Shown here piece by piece: positions 28,401 through 42,105 of a stretch of DNA of 64,000 nucleotides. Below the pieces are notes generated by a model. It worked only from the letters and a program-made list of their open reading frames with translations, ran no database searches and was not told the DNA's origin. Source of the DNA: Lycorma delicatula (taxonomy: Eukaryota > Arthropoda > Insecta > Hemiptera > Fulgoridae); contig NC_134465.1 in assembly GCF_047948215.1 (NCBI RefSeq), positions 40,586,153-40,650,152 on the forward strand. The letters are read 5' to 3'. Position numbers and translations under genes: made by a program. Position 1 is the stretch's first letter, and each line of letters opens with the position of its first letter.

Positions 28401-31400
28401 CATATACTCTAGAATTAGAAAGAAATACGTTAAAGATATAACGGCAAGTAATTAAACGACCATTTCTACGTTCTCGTCTACGGCAATATAACAGCAGCTG
28501 TAATATTATAAATGGAAAGCATGTAGATGAATATAGAATTTCGATGTCGATCTTTTTTTGCTTTTTTTTTTTGTTACACGAAACCCTGAGTTCAAAAAAG
28601 TATAAAAAACCATAGAAATTTGTAGAAATTGTACGAATATCTAAGGATTGAGCGTAACATAAATTCTTCGAAAATGGCTTAAAAAGTTTCTATTTATAAT
28701 TTAATTGAAAAAATTAAATTTTTAATTTCTTTTACGAAAAAATTAAAAAAAAGGAGGGATAATTTTTGATTTTTTGAATATAGGTCGTAGAAAATTGAGG
28801 ATTAGTAAAATGAAAGTACGAAGGTTATTTTTTTTTCAAGGTCCGATCGGTCGCGAAATAAAATCCCGCGCGAAAATTGGATGAACCTTTGCGCATATAT
28901 GTTGCGCAGCATCTCTAGTATGGCCTTCAATCAAGCCGCGTCACTTCGTTTAGTTCTGAACAAGCAGCTAGCACGTAAACATATCTACAACAATAGCATT
29001 TCCCGCCAAGTGTGAAGTGCGTGCGGTAATTCGATTTTTTGAACAAAATTGTCACAGGGGACGTGACACGGGTCCATTTCGAAATTGAAGAAACAACAGA
29101 ACAATCCAAACAGTGGATGCATTCTCATTCTTCCAGTAAACTAAAGAAGTTCAAGCGAACCTTCTCCAACAGAAAGTGTATGGCTACCGTGTTCTGGGAC
29201 CGGAATGGAGTTCTCTTGGTGGAATTCATGGAACGTGGCACGACCATCACTGCAGCCTCATACCGCGTGATTCTTCAACGCCTACGGAGAGGAATGTTGT
29301 CATCAGGCATTGTCTTTCTCCATGACAATGCTCGGCCGCACACTGCAGCTGTACCAAAGAAGCTCCTGCAGCGTTTTCGTCGGGAAGTGTTTGATCACCC
29401 ACCATACAGCCCGGACTTGGCTCCATCCGATTTTCACCTGTTTGCTCACATGAAACGCTGGCTAGGCAACATTTTGGCACAGACATGGAGCTGCAGACCA
29501 GAGTAGAAACATGGCTGAAAACACAGGCGGCTCCATTCTATGACGTGGGTATTGTAAAGTTGGTACCACGCTACGACAAATGTCTAAATCAGAGTGGCGA
29601 CTATGTAGAGAAATAGCGTAACTATGTAAGTACTTGTTACAAATAAAAAAATGTTTATTTTCACTGTGGTTTTAATTTCGTGACCGATCGGACCTTGAAA
29701 AAAAATAACCCTCGTACTTACCAGGATGTTTAAGATTTCAAAATTTTAAGTGGATCGGATTTAAAGGTGGGAATATATTGTTTTTAAACAATTTTCACTT
29801 AATATCTCGAAAATATATTGACAAAAAAAAAGCTGTCAACACAGTTGTTGGACTTTCCCGTCACGCGGCTTTAGCCGCGTGACGGGAAAGTCCTACAACT
29901 ATGGGTTATTTCTGATACACGCCTTACACATACAATTTAATTTAAACTATTTATAAATTTATTTAAATATAATATTTTTTGGTTTATTTAATTTAATGAT
30001 TCTAACTAAAGCGCGCGCGCATACCGTATTCGCGCGGTGGTGGAGGTACTAGCAGCGACGGTCGTCACTAACTAAACTAATTAATTTCACAACTTCCACA
30101 GAACAAATTTCGCTTGTACGGTCGGGCAGACTGGTGTAGTCGCGAGGTTTAACGCACCGGGTACCGAGTCTACCGGACGATCGAGTTCGAGACCCGATCG
30201 AACCGAGTAACTTTATTACACTTTAAATATTCATTTATTTGATTCTACCGCTCGCCTGTGACGTCACAACATACCAAATGACTACAGCAGCAATTTTTGG
30301 GATGGGGGTGTGATTTTTCAAAAATATTTTGTTGCAAATATTGTTATTTTTTAATCGTTAACAAATGTACCAATAAAAATACGACGTTAACCAGGTGAAA
30401 TCGCGAGATACTGAGGGTTATCTTTCTCTACAGCCTCATCCAGTCGACCTTTTAAGTTGAAAATTTAACGGCATCGATATATATAGATCTAACCGAGTTT
30501 GGTGAAAATCCGTCCGGTAGTTTTGGAGATATAAGGTGATTTAAAGGCCGACATCTAATACACATACGTACATACGAACATTAACATCAAGAAGATTTCC
30601 GTGCGGTTTTTTGGGTTCGTTAGGTGTCAAAACATAAAGATCCTGTGAAAACCGCATACACCTAAATTGGACTGATTACAGTCCTTTCTAGAGACACAGC
30701 GCTATCTAAACGGGAAAGTAAATTGAAATTTTCTCTTGAGTTAACCGATCAACTATATAAATTTATAAATTAAATACACAAAATTTCACTTAGAATTCTC
30801 TAAGCTTTCTCACGTGTAAAGATTATGACGCGTTGTAAATTGGACAAACAACTCAATATCTTTAAAAAATTGATTAGTAGCCCATAAATGTAGAAAAAGG
30901 AAGTGACATCGCTCACCAGATATACTATAGAATATGAACACCCGTTCGATTTCAACACCAAAATACATATAAAAAGACCACTCTAGAAATGATATACATC
31001 AAGAAAAATACAAACGCTGTCAACAATAGATTGGACGTAGTCGGATTAAGCAACATATATGTTAATTTAATTTAAAAAATCATATTTGCATTGTAAATTT
31101 AATTTTAAGGAAAATAATGTTTAACGTTTATAATTTTTGAGAAAAATATGTACATTGTAAAGGTTTTGATGAAGAGCAATCAGGTTATATAAAGAGATAA
31201 TTCTCAGATAAGATGAGTCAGGAATGAGTAGGGGGATCTATTACAACAAGGGTGGCGATAATATTTTGTTTTCTAGGATGGTATACCAGTTAATTTCTTA
31301 GTAAGAAAATTTTGTATGATGTGTATATGAATGTGTATTGTCACCTGAGGATGTTTAGAGAATTCTAAGTGAAACGTTGTGTATTTAATTTAGAATTTTG

Positions 31401-34400
31401 TATAGTTGATCGGTTTACCCAAGAAATTATTAAAGATAATATTTTAAAAACGCCATTCTGAGCCAAAATCTTTTACTAAAAATTTTGACTTTTTTTTTTC
31501 AATTGTACCTTTAATAAAGCATAATTTTGATGTTTGTTTAAGTGATTAATATTTAAAATTTTGCCGGTCTTTTTTTATTTACAAAATCAAGAAGATTTTT
31601 ACCTTAACTGTAAACATACATACTATAAATATAAATAATGTTTGATCAGTAAAATAGATACGACCCACGTATTTATTTATTTCGACTTTGTAGCTATTTT
31701 TAATTAAGATTGACGGTTGTTTTGTTTCAATTTTGTATCATCCCCTGGTGACTCGGTTCTGAGTAGATATTAGTCGAAAGTGAAACTAAGATTTACGTTA
31801 ATACCTTCTTTGCGGTTCTTGGCCCTGAGGTCAAGAAAATTTCGTTTACTAGTGACGGGCGTAATTCTTGGTATAACTTAATCAAAATCGGGGTTGTTTT
31901 ATTTGTTTTTTCTTACTCGTAGTATTTGTTCAAACTGTTACGGAACGGAACGCAAGATTGGGGGGAGTTTCAATATTTCTCCCTGCAGATCGCAGAGCCT
32001 GGACAATGTCCCTTGCTGCTGTATCTTTTTATTATCGGGCGGATTTCATCGGTTATTTAGTGGCGGTTATAAATTTTAAGTTTTATTTATGGACGGATTT
32101 GGTAATTTGCGTTCCTATCCGTATGGACGGACCATGGTGTAATTTATTTACTGGTTCTGATCGTGATAAACTAAGCTTTTGAGCCTAGTAATCCCGGCGT
32201 GATTCCCCTTCAGTCCATCCGCTGAAGTACTTTCGGTACCAGCACCTATGGGCTAGTAAGAGTGCGCCGACCGGAGCTCTAGTTAGTTAGAGGGAGAAAT
32301 GCGCCCCGTTCTCCGGAAGGAGTCGCATATGCTGACTAAATGAAATTGTGGTCTCTTCGTGGGGTGATATCTAGCTTTTTATAGTTTTAACAAAATTTAA
32401 TTGCGAAAACTGTCACTTTCGCGGCCGGAATTTTTGTGCGATTTCCATTTATAGGTTACGCAATATAGAGGCTCCTAAGCCTGGTTTGTCATTTTTTGAC
32501 TCTCGTACCGCCTTCTCACGGTGGTTTTCGAACTGTTATGTGGAACTGCTGTTGTCAATGCTTAGTTGATGTATAAAAATACTCGTGTGCTTATGACTGA
32601 TTATCTTTCAATGATGGAATTTTGCCGAACACTGGCAAGCCTTCTTTCAGGAGAACAACGTGATATCATTACTACTCCTCCAAGACATATTCATATATTT
32701 GTCAGATATAAAGGCACCGGAAGAAAAAAGCGGAAAATGTGCATCGGTTTTTATACGAAATTACGTAAAACTATCGGCAGTAAAGAGGCTGATAAAAAGC
32801 AAGACGAGTAATAAGTTATTGTGGGGATTGTGAAAATAACCCCGGACTGTGCTTGAAGTGTTTGAAAAATCTGAATTAATGTTTTGTGTTTTATGTATTT
32901 TTATTTTTTTAATTTCTTTCATTATGTATAAAAATTTTATACATTAAGTTAAAATTTAAACTTTGTTTTTTTTTCTTGAGTTTTACGTACTTTTTTTAAA
33001 ATAATATTGTTTTACAAATTAAATTAATTTTTGATGCTTTATTACGATAATATATTTACAAGTATTTTTCTTAGCTACCCCAATTTAATTTTCACATTTT
33101 GATTTTATAATGAATGATGTAGGCTTACTTATTTTAATGAAAATTGTGTATTAATGATTTTGATTTGTGACAGTTTTAACACATCGCAAAAATTTCTATT
33201 TTTTGTATTTTTATTTTTTTTTGTTTAAGCGCTATTAATGATGATGCCCAAACAAATAATCTACAAATATATTTTAGTGCTACACAGTTTCATATATATG
33301 ATATAATTGTTTATTAGAATAATTATTCAAGTTAATTTACAAAAAGAGTCGTTTCTTTATAAAATGTAATTGATTATAAGACGCATTGGTTAGATTGTTT
33401 CACCCAAATAAATATTTTTCAATAAAATGTAATTATAAGTGTTTTAAGTTTTAATTATATTAACAATATTAAAATTTAAAGTTTGTTTTATAATATATAA
33501 TACATTTATAAAAAATATCAAAGTAACATTTGTTTTATGTGTTTTAAGTTTAAAAAAATTATTTTAAAAATCTTTTAGGGTTTCTGAAATTGTTTCTATG
33601 AATAAAAAAATAATGATAAGTATTGAAATTTTTCTAATTTGATTTTTAAATGTGTTAACCGGTTCATTCGTAATAAAAGTGTGTTGTCAAAAAAAAAACA
33701 CTAATGATGATTACTAATTAAAACTAATGACGATTTTTTGTTTATTGATAAAAGTATTAAGCCATAAAAAAAAAGTTTTTACAAGAATATGACGTTTTTT
33801 TTTGGAAAAAATAGTAAGAAAATATATCAAAAAAATTTAATTGCCTCTAACTAAGGTTCTTGTTGCCGGAGTCAAGAACGGGCAAGATAAATAAATACTT
33901 CATATAGTGTACAGCATAGTATAGTAAACGGCATAGTTACAAAAGATTTATTTAGACGCCAATAGAAACCCACCGGGTTGGTCTAGTGGATAACGCGTCT
34001 TCCCAAATCAGCTGATTTGGAAGTCGAGAGTTACAGCGTTCAAGTCCTAGTAAAGCCAGATATTTTTACGTGGATTTGAATACTAGATCGTGGATACCGG
34101 TGTTCTTTGGTGGTTGGGTTTCAATTAACCACACATCTCAGGAATGGTCGAACTGAGAATGTACAAGACTACACTTCATTTACACTCATACATATCATCC
34201 TCATTCATCCTCTGAAGTATTATCTAAACGGTAGTTACCAGAGGCTAAACAGGAAAAAGAAAGAAAGAAAGACGCCAATAGAGCGCTCTGTAAAAGTGTG
34301 CGATCTTGACGGGGACAAGAGTTTTGTAACTGCTTACCTCTTTACTCCGAGGATAAGAACCGTTTACAATTAATTCTGTTAATATCAAACTACAGAACGG

Positions 34401-37400
34401 AACGTGTTAAGTCTTTAACTTACAGCTATCTTACCTATTTACGATCGAGAATAAAACGTTTTGGAAAACAGTGAAAACATTTTCGAATTGATTTAGGCTT
34501 TCCATAAAAATGATTCTACCAACGCGCATAGAGATATCATTTGATCATTTCTCAATAAAATTTGGTCTACATTGAGGTAGCAGCTTACATTCAAATAATA
34601 TAGTTCTGTGGATTTTGACAGCTCTTAATGTTTTATTTCTTAAAATTATATCGTCCAAATTTCATTTAAATTCTGTTTGCCTACTATTATTTCTGTTCTA
34701 AGCCCTTATTATAACTACACGAATAAGTAGTGAACCGTCATTATTCGTGAATCGTTAGTTGAAGATCTTTGAAAGACTTTGAGCCAAATATATTGTTACT
34801 TATCAGTTTCGCAAGACTGTAAAATAAAGCTGATGTTCCGCATTATAAGTGAATTTTCACTCTGATCGCCGGAAAAATCAACCGATTAATGAACATCATT
34901 CATTATTATTCTTAGCGTAAATGATTTCGATTAATGGCTCTTGAACCTTCGGCAAATTATATGTATCATAACCGCAGGAAAGACCAGAAAAAAAGTCTGT
35001 TAAGGATCGCATAACTTATCCAGCAGACCTTTACGGGAATACTTCATCGGGTTTTTAAATATTAATGACGTTATTGGTTTTTAATTAAAATCGATCGATA
35101 AAATCATGAAATACAAATGGAAAATCGATTAGGTAACGAGTTCAGTAAACTGTTTTAAAAATCTGTTTCTACAGAGTGTTCCTAGCTGGCGATATTTAAC
35201 TAGCTGGTACCGAATGTAGCGATGCTCTCCGTGTAAAAATTAATAACCTTCCTTGAGTATTTTTCTTATAAGCAAACATTTAAATTAAATCTTGCGCGTT
35301 AATATAAAAATCTTTTTAATCATTTCAGAAGAAAACTGAGAACTGTGAAATCGGGTCGGATATCCGCTTGTCTGTAGAAGTGCAGATTGGAATTTATGCG
35401 GTCTGACAAACCGGTTAATTCAAGGATTTCACAACTTTAAAAGCATATAAAAATTTATTTAGATAATTTACAGATTCGGTTGAGGTCTCGTTTCATAGAA
35501 AAACACATTAAGTTTTGACTCGCGTAGTTCATTAGTATCGAATTTAGCCACCAGGGCTATCATTAGTATTGTTAAAAATGGATACAGTTACCTGTGGGGA
35601 ACGGGCTCGCTGTGCGTTTTGGTTTCATGATTTGCAAGCAGCAACTGCAGTTCAACGTATTTTTCGTAGAGAGTACGTTAGGAAGCCTCCTAGTAGGCGT
35701 AAAATTTATTCTTAGCACCAAACCTTTGTCGAGATAGGTTTTTCTTCGAGAAAGATCGGCCATTTCTTCCAGGAGGCAACCGTAAACGGTATCGTTTATC
35801 CGGTCAAAATTTTCTAATTCCTCAGTTAGACGATGATCCCAAGACGGACGCCATTATTATCAACAAGACGAGGTAACGCTTCCTTACCGCCTAGAAGTCC
35901 GAGATCTTTTTGATACTTGATTCCCAGGTCGGTAGATCGGACGTGAAGGTCCAATCGCACGGCCACTTCGCTCCCCCTATTTGAGCCCGCTAGATGTTTT
36001 CTGGCGGGGTTTCATTAAAGGTCGAGTTTATATACCGCCTTAGCCTGTCGATCTTGTTGAGATAAGACTTCGAATTAACGTTGCAGCTGCAGAGGTAACG
36101 CCCGACTTGCCGGCGGAATGTATGACACATTACAAACGGAAGCCGTATCGAATTTTTCTAAGAAACAAGACCTCAACCGAATCTATAAGTTATTTCGTTA
36201 AATTTTTATATTTTTTTAGTTTTGAAGTCCTTTTTGAATCGCTCGTTATTATGGCTGTTATCACGCCTACGTTCCATTTTAACAATTTCACTCGTATCGC
36301 AGCTCTTTTTATTTGTCGATTTGAATAAATGAGGTGACATGTTGTTCGCGATAAAAGGCTTAACAATTTATCTAATAGAAAATTATTCGATTCACGGAAC
36401 TGTTAAGGATTAAAATATTTAAATGGCCGCCGTTTTAAAATTTTTAAAGGTAAAACTTCCATATTTATTTATTTATTTTGTAAAAGATGTTGATGATGCG
36501 TGTTCACCAAATTTCATTAAAATGATTCATCTAAATCCGTTTGTAAGATATACAGTTTTGTTGAAAAAACACAAAACGAAACGAAGGGAAAAATAAATCG
36601 AGGTAGTAGATTTGCCCGGATGAACTCTTTTGTTTATTCTTATGTCTGAATCGATCCTTAAGTCGGGATAAATATTTTTATTCTACATTACACTAATTCG
36701 AACAATATGATCCGATGCCTTAAGATTTTTTGTTCTGCAAATCGACAAGATTAGTATTTTCTTAAAAATCCAAATATCTTGAACCGTTTCGAGCTATCAG
36801 TTAAAATCTCAATTAATTTTATGGATCGGAACAATGTTTATTGGAAAAAAAGTGTAATTCGCCGGTTAAATGCCACCGTGAATGCATTAGGGGAAAAGTA
36901 TGACGCTTTGAACAATTCTTGATACTTTTTCGTTTTACGCCTCCCATGTTTTTCGTATTTTTTCATAAAAAAATTACTTAATATAGTGTTTTTTATAATA
37001 ATTGATGAATAAAACATTACAGAAATACCGTAGTAACCCTATAACTCAACAAAAATAACCCGACAATACATTAGAGAAAACACTCAACATGCTATACTGT
37101 TTTATACCACCGGTCATATTAGACTCCATATTAACATATTTTACATATTCAAAAATCAATTACTGAATTTATTATTTAAATAATCAGAACTATACAGGGT
37201 GATTTTTTAGTCCTGTTAGCCAATTATTAATGTCTGGTAATTTTTTTCTAAGAAAGGGAAATTTTGTTTTGTGACACGAAGTTGGTAGACTACTGAACCG
37301 GTATAGATACAGCAGTGTGAGTTGATTCTCCTTGAGCTGTGTAAACGTTTGTGCCGTTTCCGGTCGTGCTACGAACAGAATGTCTTTTACCATAGAATAA

Positions 37401-39294
37401 CGAATTTTCATTCTTGAACAATATTTTGCTACGAAATCGCACGCGAGTGTAAAATAATCATTTAAAATTAAATTTGTTGGTGTTCCTCCGCCAGAAAAAA
37501 TGTCAATTTTTAGGCTAGCAAACCGATTTCGAGAGACAGGTAGTGTTTGCGACAGAAGACGTAGCGGTCAACCAACTCGCTTGACAGATGACGTTTTAGA
37601 GAATGTGAAAACAAGATCGCTCAATTCTCCACGGAAAAGTTTACGAAAACTTTCCATGCAAGTCGGTTTGTAATATTCGAGTGTTCAGAAAGCCGCCAAA
37701 AAATTGAAATTGTATCCGTATCGCGTACGATTAGTCCAAGAGCTTCAACCTCCAGATTTAAACAAGCGATTTCAATATTGCCGTCGGTTTAGGTCTCTCA
37801 TAAACGATAACGGAATCGAATTTTTAAACACAGTGTTCTTTAGTGATACAGCTTGGATTCATCTCGACGGTTAACAGTCAAAACTGTCAAATTTGGGCGG
37901 TTGAAAATCCTAACGCTTCACAAGACAAATCTTTCCATCCTGAAAAAATTGGTGTGGTGTGTCATATCTCGTCATCGTATAGTCGGACCCATATTCTTCG
38001 AACAGACAGTAAACGGTGAAGTATATAGGAATATTGTGCGCCAATTTGTGTCCCTCCTGGAATCTCAAGAACGGTATTGCTGGTTTCAGCAAGACGGCGC
38101 TACATGCCACACGTCTCGAGAAACCGTGGATTTTCTGGAAGAGTTCTTTGATGATCGAATAATAAGCAAGGGCTTATGGCCTCCAAGGTCCTCAGACTTC
38201 ACATCTCCTGACTACTTTTTGCGGGGCTATATTAAGTCTGAGGCCTTCAAAAATAATCCTCACATTATTGATGAACTTAAGTCAATATTACAGACTTAAT
38301 CACGAATATTTCCAATGCGACTCTTAAAAAGGTTTCTGCTAATATGCTGAAAAGAGTCCGTGCGTGTATAACCGCAAGGGATGGGCATTTTGAGCATATT
38401 CTTTAACAATTATGTAAGTAATAGCTTTTTATTAAATCTCTTTTATAAGTAGCAAATACATTTTTTTATTCCACCCAAATTTCCCTTTCTTAAATTACAT
38501 TTAAAATTGGGTAACAGGACTAAAAAATCACTCCGTATTAATTAGTCAAGATTAGCGAGCATAGGTTAGGTTTGATTATAATTTCTTTGTAAATACCCAC
38601 TGTTTTTGAAGAATTCTGACTCTATTGTACTTTCTTTTGAAAACGAGGTCTCGTCTACCTACTGTCACTCCTGGACCATCTTTTTAATAAATGATCAGCA
38701 GACACACCTCTCTCAGATACATTTTCCAATCCGTTATCGCTTCACTTGACTGACATTAACCTACGCTCGCTTCGGTAGCTAACCTTGACTAATATGCTTA
38801 AAATGACCTATATAAAACAAAATATTAGTCTGTTTTCTGTAATGTTTAATTCATCAATTATTATAAAATACGCTATATTAATTTTTAGTGCGTAAAATGA
38901 AGTTTTTACGCACTATTCGTCTGATATATATTAAATATGTAATAATAAAACACTTTTTGTGTCGCGTTTTCTTTTAATATTCTGTGGAACTGACTTTAAG
39001 CCGACGATAATATATTTATATGTATATACATACCTACGACGCTTCGAATGAACGTATCTCTTCTTTGTTTTATAGATACTAAAGCTGAATACTTTCGGCC
39101 TCCTTCGCCCCATCCTCCGACAGCTAATTCTGTTTTTAAATTCGGGTATTTACTTTTTAACGATGTAAAATTTGAATACCCATTTTTTTCCACATCCACC
39201 TAAATAAAATGTAATTTAAAATAAACTATTAATAACTCATATTACATAAAGTAAAATAAATTACGCTTTGAAATTTACTTTTATCTAGTTTCTA

Positions 39295-39330
<36 letters not shown>

Positions 39331-42071
39331 CACAATCATCAAAACAAGTTTCATTGTAAAAGTGTTAGTGAATCTCCTTATCATAAAAATAAAACGATAT
39401 AAAAAAACGGTGAATGCATACCGCCGCAAAACACATAGTGTGAAGATTTCGATATTTTTTCGTTTTAGAACCCCCCTATTTTTTTCGCATATTTTTACAT
39501 AAAAATTACATACTACGGCATGTTTTATAACAATTGATGAATAAAACACTAAAGAAAACACACGCTGTTTTATACTGGTCATTTTAAACATATTAACATA
39601 TTTTACATATTAAAAAAACAATTACTGAATTTATTATTTAAATAATCAAAACATTCCTGTTAATTAGTCAATTGCGAACTCAGCTTAAGTTTGGTTACAT
39701 TATATTTATAATTTTTCTGTAAATACCTCCAAATACCCACTGATTTGGAAGAGTTCTGCCTCTATTGTGTTTTTGAAAATGAGGTCTCGTTTACTTCTGG
39801 ACCACCTATCTTTTCTTTGGGTTTTTTATTAAATTATGATCGCTTCACTTGACATTAATCTATGCTCTCTTCGCTCGCTAACCTTGACTAATGAATATAT
39901 GAAATATTTTTAAAATGATAAAACAGCATTTAGTGTGTGTTCTGTAACGTTTTATTCATCGATTATTTATAAAACATGCTATATTAAGTAACTTTTATCT
40001 AAAAAAAATGCGAAAAAAGGGGGGACGTAAAACGAAAAAGTACCAGGTTTCCCTCAAATTTCTTTTGTTAAAACTTCTACTTTTTTTAAAAACAATAAAA
40101 AATAAAGCTACTTAATATATTTAGACTAATTTAGAAACAAAATAAAATTGAACTGTTTACCTCGGGATCGATCACTAATACTTCCCACGTCACGTTACTT
40201 ACACCAATAAAGGAATAAATTATATGTGTACAGAATTCGGCAGGTATGTCGTCGATGGTATACCGTCCGATACCTGGACGATAAATCGCCCAGTTACTGA
40301 AGTAACATACTATACGGGCATCTGAAAATAATAATTATTAGTATTATTAAAATCTTTATTATCAATAATTTATTACTCGTCAAAGTTTAGAAAGCACAGT
40401 TTACGCGAAAATTGAGGATGATTTGTTATCCCGGTGATAATTCACCGGATTTCCTAATCCGGTACAGGATTGCCATCGGATTGTACGGTGGATGAGATGC
40501 GGTGGTACAGCATCTCCTCCATTTTACAGTTAGCAGATACAACACTTTTTTAGATACCCCAGGTAGAACTACTGCGCATCTACGTACGAGTATTTACGCT
40601 TTTTAAACTTTGACGTGTAATAATAATAAAAAAAATTATGTAATATTTAAATGATATAAAATCAGCAATTTATTCAGGTTGTAAAATTATATTTTTTACG
40701 TTAATATTTAAAAAAAAAAAAATAACAAGTTTCCTATTCCGCAGAAATGGAAATAGTTCAGAATTTTTATGGAAGGTTCAACGGAAACCACAGAAAATTC
40801 ATGATCGGTGATTAAGTAAACTGAATGTTTTCAGTTTACTATACCAGCCGTCGTAGTCCAAACTTCAAGATTCATTGGGGCAGCTATACAGCTTATATAT
40901 ATAAATCCTTTGTATCAACATAACATCGTCGAAAGCCTTCTCTAAAATTTTCACACTTCTCTGCATTTTATTTTATTTTTAACGCAAAATTTATTGTAAA
41001 TTCGTAATTTACGAAACAAATTAAATCGCCACCGGTAATAAAATATTTTCTAATTACGCGGCTGCTAAATTTCAGCTAGGTGTTAAATACGGCTGAAGAT
41101 GTACATTGCGTTGAAAAAAGACGAACTCGATCGAAAAGACAACGCGCATAATTAAAAGATTCTCGTTATTTTTTTAACATACTTCATACGTGTTATTAAA
41201 ATAGTTCGGGTTTTTAGCTTTTATTTAAAAACTCACTAATAGAATAATATTATTTTTCAAAAAGTAATTTAATTTTAAATAAATTGATTGAAACTTTTTC
41301 CCAGATCGAATTGATACGTTGTATAACAGGAAAGTAGTCGTGTACCGTTTGTATTTCTTTAAAAATAATTAATAATTTTTTTCATAAATTGAAACGTACG
41401 GAAACGTCGCAGTTTCTTATTTATTAAAAATCGTTCTACACGGATGATTTTTATCAGAAAGAATTTTTAAGCAGAATTAAAAGTACATAGATTTAAATTT
41501 TAGATTTTAAAATGCACGTGTTCAAATTTTGTTCCAAAAACAACAGTTCCATTATTTGACATAAACTGTGATAACAGCAAAATTTTTAGTTCATTTTGCA
41601 TTAGTGATCGAAGAGGTAAAAACGTACCTCTATAATTATATTTTTGTAAATTTCCACGTATTACGTTCTGAAGTACAAGTTTTTTCGTTCTTTTTTTTTA
41701 GGTGATTAATTCATGAAATAAGACACGAAGCAGGTTGATGGGAGTATAGAGTAGAAGTTATATAGAATTTAAAAAATGCCATGCGTAACCGGTAATCGAA
41801 TTGTGGACTTTGTAAAGTTGACATTCTACTGCGGAGGGACATAGATATCTTTGAATTTGTAAAACGTACAGGAAAACGGTAAGTGAAAAAAATTAGTTAT
41901 TGTAAATAATTACATTCCGCCGCTAGGCAGAATTGCGATTTGCTAGATTAGTATTTGTACACATTCATTTAAATATTATTTATTTCAAGGAATTGTAATA
42001 TACATCCTCCTACTGGACTAGAAATAGGTCCAGTAGTTTTTGAGGAAAATGGTGACAGGCATACTCACGCG

Positions 42072-42105
<34 letters not shown>

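Larger units (their letters stand above)
36920..38900. mobile_element. Long-TIR MITE (family L), copy A, interrupted by a mariner
   Basis: The outer left part (CTTTTTCGTTTTACGCCTCCC, then a CATAAAAAAATTACTTAATA-type stretch, then ATTGATGAATAAAACATTAC) reappears inverted at about 38810-38900. Between them is an interior that matches copy B at 39449-40043 on both sides of the inserted mariner M4 (37195-38535). Confidence 0.75.

Noticed and set aside
30119..30207. Functional tRNA gene
   Set aside because: A/B boxes and partial acceptor pairing are present, but the cloverleaf is imperfect and the same module recurs in three other copies of one repeat.
32566..32811. 81-codon Lys-rich open frame
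   Set aside because: No recognisable domain or neighbouring exon; chance frame is more likely.
40915..40975. [12 protein letters not shown] reading on the minus strand
   Set aside because: Only about 12 residues match a LINE reverse transcriptase; too short for a firm feature.
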